Assembly (NCBI GenBank): GCA_041390365.1
Contig: JAWKQB010000002.1
Coordinates: 1 to 64,000 of the forward strand
Length of the DNA: 64,000 nucleotides
Direction of reading: 5' to 3'
From: Syntrophotaleaceae bacterium
Lineage (GTDB): Bacteria; Desulfobacterota; Desulfuromonadia; Desulfuromonadales; Syntrophotaleaceae
Each line of letters starts with the position of its first letter. Positions within the stretch are counted from its first letter, which is position 1. This document shows, one piece after another, positions 60,665-64,000 of the stretch. Under the pieces are notes generated by a model. That model worked only from the letters and a program-made list of their open reading frames with translations. It searched no databases and was not told the origin of the DNA. The position numbers and the translations under genes are program-made.

Positions 60665-61087
60665 GTGAGAACTGGGATGACGATCAACGAAGTGCAGGAC
60701 AGGATCATCGTAGAAATGGCTGCATGCGGGGAATGGTTTGATAAGTACGAATATTTGATCGACCAGGGAAGAAAGCTGGATGCCCTCGAGGACCGATTCA
60801 GGACAGAAGAGAACCTGATCCCCGGTTGCCAGTCCCGGGTCTGGCTGCATGCCGAGGGCATCTATGGAAAAATCCGATTTTCGGCCGATAGCGACACCCT
60901 CATCACCAAAGGAATGATCGCCCTGCTGCTCCGGGTTCTGAACGACCGACCTGCCGAGGAGATCTGCTCAGCAGACCTCTATTTCATCCGGGAAACCGGT
61001 TTGAGTACCAATCTCTCGCCATCCCGGGCCAACGGTCTGGCATCCATCGTCCTGCAGATGAAACGTCAGGCCGAATCCGGTTCCTGA
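60665..61087 (+). CDS. sufE: Sulfur acceptor SufE
   Basis: A 140-residue SufE: EMAACGEWFDKYEYLIDQGR, then the sulfur-accepting Cys55 in LIPGCQSRVW, and LLLRVLNDRPAEEI. SufE takes persulfide sulfur from SufS and raises its activity. The GTG at 60665 is used (AAAGGAAG just upstream); an ATG 12 bases on is the alternative. It is the last gene of the eanB-egtD-sufS-sufE operon and ends ten bases before the convergent GGDEF-EAL gene. Confidence 0.93.
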   Translation: MRTGMTINEVQDRIIVEMAACGEWFDKYEYLIDQGRKLDALEDRFRTEENLIPGCQSRVWLHAEGIYGKIRFSADSDTLITKGMIALLLRVLNDRPAEEICSADLYFIRETGLSTNLSPSRANGLASIVLQMKRQAESGS

Positions 61088-61096
61088 TGGATTGAA

Positions 61097-63802
61097 TCAG
61101 GCGGCGCTGTTTCCGTCAGGGCCCATTATTTCCAAAGGTCCGGATGCCAGCAACTTTTCCAGCTCTTCCGGTGGCAGCGGCCTGCTGAACAGGTAGCCCT
61201 GCATCTCCTCGCACTGAAGCCGCTGCAGCAGCTCAACCTGGCTCCGTGTTTCGACCCCTTCTGCAACAGTTCGCAAACCGAGACTTTTGGCCATGGCGAG
61301 GATCGTGCGGACAATGGCGGTATCATTTTCATCGGTCATCAGACCGCTGACAAAGCTTCGATCTATTTTAATTTCATCAATGGGAAAACGCTTCAGGTAG
61401 CTCAGTGAGGAATAGCCCGTACCGAAATCGTCGATGGAAATCAGCAATCCCAACCGTTTCAGCCGCTTCAGCTTGTCGATATGCACCTCCACGTCCTGCA
61501 TCAGCACGGTCTCGGTCAATTCCAAACCGAGCCATTCGGCCCGCAAACCCGTTTCCAGAAGAACCCTCTCGACCTTTTCGAAAAAGTCTTTCTCCAGAAA
61601 CTGTCTGGCAGAAACGTTGACCCAGACCCGCAGCGGGGTGAACCCTTTTTCCTGCCAGGCTTGGGCTGTCTGACAGGCCTTGTGCAAAACCCACCGGCCG
61701 ACCTCGAGGATCCTTCCGGTTTCTTCAAGGATGGGAACGAAAAGGTTGGGTGAAACGGGGCCCGGGTCCGGGGTCCAGCGCAGCAGAGCCTCTACACCTG
61801 CGATTTGGCCTGTACCCGAATCCACCCGCGGCTGATAGTGAAGGAAAAATTCGTTATCCGCCACGGCTTTTTGCAGACACTTTTCCAATTGAAGACGTTG
61901 ACTCAAACGTTCTTCCATTGCAGAAGCAAAAAAGCTGAAGCTGTTTTTTCCCGTTTCCTTACAGCTGTACATGGCCATATCGGCTTTTTTCAGCAGGTCT
62001 TCGGGGTTTTCTCCACCATCGGCGGGAAATACAGTTATGCCGAGGCTGAAGGTGACCATGAGCTGGTTGTTGCCGATGAGGAACGGTTTTTCAAAAGCCT
62101 GTTCAAGCTTTTGCAGCAGGTTGGAAATTCCTTTGGAATCGGCAAAATTTTCCAGCAGAATGACGAATTCATCTCCGTAAAGACGGCCGACCGTATCGCA
62201 TTGTCTGACAATGGCCGCCAGCCGAAGGGCCACCTCGCGAATAAGCAGATTGCCGGCCTCATGACCCAGACTGTCGTTAACCGACTTGAACTTGTCGAGG
62301 TCAAGCAGCACCACCGCCAGATGGCTGCCGCTATTCGCTGTTGCCGCCATGGCCTGACTCAAACGCTCAAGAAGCAGAGCTCGGTTGGGAAGACCAGTGA
62401 GTTCGTCATGGCTTGCCTGATGGATCAGTTGATCCTCGAAAAGCTTGCGCTCGGTAATGTCCCGGATCACTGCCAGAACAAATTTTTCCCTTCCCAGGTT
62501 CCCCCAGGAGAGGGAGAGCTCGATGGGGAAGATGTAGCCGGAGCTGTGCAGGGCCTGCAATTCCAAGGTTTTACCCATCGCTTCGCCTGATCCGTTGCCG
62601 GCGAAAAATTGACCGATGTGTTCCTGATGGTTTTCGCGCAGACTCTCCGGCAGCAGAAGATCGACGGGTGCATTCAGCATCTCGGCCTGCCCGCGGCCGA
62701 AAATTTTCTCCGCTCCCGGATTGAACAGGGTGATGCGGCCGAGGGGATTGATGGCGACCATGGCGTCCTTGCTCGACTCCACCACGGTGCGGAACAGCAT
62801 TTCACTTTTGCGCAACGCTTTTTCGGCCCGTTTGATCCTGGTCACGTCCCAGAAGACTTCGAGGACCTCAGCCGGATGGTGATCCTTATCCCAGCTTATG
62901 ACATGAGAGGCGGTTTTGAAGAAATGCACTTCTCCATCCACTGCTTCGATTTCGAGTAGCTGTTCATGGGACTTGCCGTCTTTCAGGGCTGCCATCGTGG
63001 GGCAGTCGAAAGGCTGCTGCCGATTGATGGCCTTTTCAAAAAGGGAACAGCATTTCCGGGCAAGAATCTCCCGGCCAAAGGTTTTTTCGGCGGAATTGTT
63101 GGCCCAGATGACATCCAGGTTCTGGTTCACCACCCGGATCGGATCCCCGATGGAATGGAGGATGACCCGGAGTTTTTCCTCACTGGCCCTGAGGTCATTT
63201 TCGGCCCGGATGCGGGCTGTTGCATCGGAAATTCTTTCCGCTACCAGTTCCACCCGGCCGCTTTCATCAAAGACCGGAAAGGCCTGGATTTCGACGAACC
63301 CGATCTGCGGGTTTTCCTTGATCCGCGTGACCGGTTTTCCCGTCTCGAAGACTTGCCGGACATGGCAGGTTTCACAAGGGCCATCCTGTCCGGGATAAAA
63401 AACTTCGTAACATCGAGCCAGGTTTCGCCGCTTTTCCTGAGGAACGTAGTCATAAATCCGTCCCCAGTTCGAAAAATGGATCCTGTAATCTCTGTCTATG
63501 AGGTTGATGTGGTCGGGAATGTCCTTGATTAATTTTTGGATCAGGGCTTGCTGGCGAAGGGGGCGGGCCAGATTCGTTCTCAGTCTGCGCATGCCCCAGA
63601 GGATGCAGAAAGTCACGAGAAGCAACTGGAAAGAGCCGATGAGCAGAAGCAGGCTGGTCTGAATACCTGGATCGACGTTGGTTTTGGTCCAAATAGAGAG
63701 AAGAATCCCGCCGGGAATGGACATCAGGGAGAGAAAAGCCGGTAAAAATGCGCTAGCGTATGACGCTTTACCAGGTTCAGAGGAATTTTTATCGAAATCC
63801 AC
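61097..63802 (-). CDS. Membrane PAS-GGDEF-EAL cyclic-di-GMP protein
   Basis: A 901-residue protein: two N-terminal membrane spans (about 18-38 and 50-70), three PAS domains (about 85-200, 205-325, 330-450), a GGDEF domain (from QASHDELTGLPNR to about 620) and an EAL domain (VEALLRW to SRPLPPEE). The diguanylate cyclase motif reads YGDEF, one glycine short of the canonical form, so cyclase activity is uncertain. The EAL site looks intact (VEALLRW, LELTETVLM, DDFGTGYSSL, KIDRSF, AEGVET), so it is likely a phosphodiesterase. The first PAS has the cysteine set CYEVFYPGQDGPCETCH. GTG at 63802 is the only early start in frame. Confidence 0.92.
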   Translation of the reverse strand: MDFDKNSSEPGKASYASAFLPAFLSLMSIPGGILLSIWTKTNVDPGIQTSLLLLIGSFQLLLVTFCILWGMRRLRTNLARPLRQQALIQKLIKDIPDHINLIDRDYRIHFSNWGRIYDYVPQEKRRNLARCYEVFYPGQDGPCETCHVRQVFETGKPVTRIKENPQIGFVEIQAFPVFDESGRVELVAERISDATARIRAENDLRASEEKLRVILHSIGDPIRVVNQNLDVIWANNSAEKTFGREILARKCCSLFEKAINRQQPFDCPTMAALKDGKSHEQLLEIEAVDGEVHFFKTASHVISWDKDHHPAEVLEVFWDVTRIKRAEKALRKSEMLFRTVVESSKDAMVAINPLGRITLFNPGAEKIFGRGQAEMLNAPVDLLLPESLRENHQEHIGQFFAGNGSGEAMGKTLELQALHSSGYIFPIELSLSWGNLGREKFVLAVIRDITERKLFEDQLIHQASHDELTGLPNRALLLERLSQAMAATANSGSHLAVVLLDLDKFKSVNDSLGHEAGNLLIREVALRLAAIVRQCDTVGRLYGDEFVILLENFADSKGISNLLQKLEQAFEKPFLIGNNQLMVTFSLGITVFPADGGENPEDLLKKADMAMYSCKETGKNSFSFFASAMEERLSQRLQLEKCLQKAVADNEFFLHYQPRVDSGTGQIAGVEALLRWTPDPGPVSPNLFVPILEETGRILEVGRWVLHKACQTAQAWQEKGFTPLRVWVNVSARQFLEKDFFEKVERVLLETGLRAEWLGLELTETVLMQDVEVHIDKLKRLKRLGLLISIDDFGTGYSSLSYLKRFPIDEIKIDRSFVSGLMTDENDTAIVRTILAMAKSLGLRTVAEGVETRSQVELLQRLQCEEMQGYLFSRPLPPEELEKLLASGPLEIMGPDGNSAA

Positions 63803-64000
63803 AGGCGTTATCCATGGCGGTCCTGTCAGGAAATTGCCGGTGACCTGAGCCGATCAACCGTTCATCAACAATAAAACTGTAATGAAATTCATGCAAATAT
63901 AAAAGTTTGCAGCAGAAATAAAAAAGCGCTTTTACCGAGCACCATAAGCAAAATCCTTGCCCATTTTTCAACGCCAATACACAAAGACGCCAGGACAGGG
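63803..64000. other. Right-end intergenic region
   Basis: About 200 bases without a supportable gene. The end (about 63970-63998, CAATACACAAAGACGCCAGG) resembles the common CGCAAAGACGCCAAGACGCA-type intergenic repeat. The piece is too short to classify. Confidence 0.35.

Noticed and set aside
63350..63385. CETCH in the GGDEF-EAL protein as a heme c motif
   Set aside because: The segment lies after two membrane spans in a PAS domain expected in the cytoplasm, where heme c is not attached; a redox or metal site is more likely.

Overview
The window looks like a chromosome segment of a GC-rich, respiratory Gram-negative anaerobe or facultative anaerobe, most likely of the Desulfuromonadales/Geobacter type. 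That placement is an inference. It rests on a membrane-anchored NrfHA ammonia-forming nitrite reductase, many exported lipoproteins and PRC-barrel proteins, PAS/GGDEF/EAL and hybrid-kinase sensors, anaerobic-type sulfatase maturation and a rhodanese-type (oxygen-independent) ergothioneine pathway. I saw no rRNA, tRNA, CRISPR array or insertion sequence.

Layout. 1-955: two unrecognised minus-strand genes, one cut by the window edge. 1.1-3.3 kb: nrfHA behind two 6-4-6 palindromes, one CRP/FNR-like; NrfA has CXXCH instead of CXXCK at heme 1. 3.5-9.3 kb: a lipoprotein, DUF2795, an orphan TraD/HerA-like ATPase with a 49-residue upstream membrane peptide, DUF2892 and a TonB-dependent receptor broken by one frameshift. 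9.6-19.1 kb: a PRC-barrel protein with a long Pro-Glu-Val repeat, then an exported glucan operon (GH13-like, GH66 dextranase-like with CBM35, and a GH15-like glucoamylase heavily broken by indels), followed by an EboC-like prenyltransferase paralogue that has lost its Asp-rich motif. 20-37 kb: a potassium channel, then a sulfatase island (anaerobic sulfatase-maturating enzyme, three cytosolic-looking sulfatases, HAD phosphatase, MscS/outer-membrane operon) strewn with gene fragments, including a piece of a second maturase gene.

38.6-44.3 kb: an ebo metabolite-trafficking cluster (eboB, C, D, E, F; no eboA). The order is as expected, but eboD is inverted in place and reads about 440 bases into the antisense of eboC, as if its own stop were lost at the inversion joint. 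44.3-47.9 kb: two divergent exported beta-propeller dehydrogenase-like proteins with a small cytochrome c. 48-57 kb: ion channel, Nramp-like transporter, DUF421, hybrid histidine kinase, second PRC-barrel protein, entericidin-like peptide and DUF748 protein.

57.1-61.1 kb: a tight operon of a three-rhodanese sulfurtransferase (EanB-like), a histidine Nalpha-methyltransferase (EgtD/EanA), SufS and SufE. I read this as anaerobic ergothioneine synthesis with its own persulfide supply. The window closes with a PAS-GGDEF-EAL protein.
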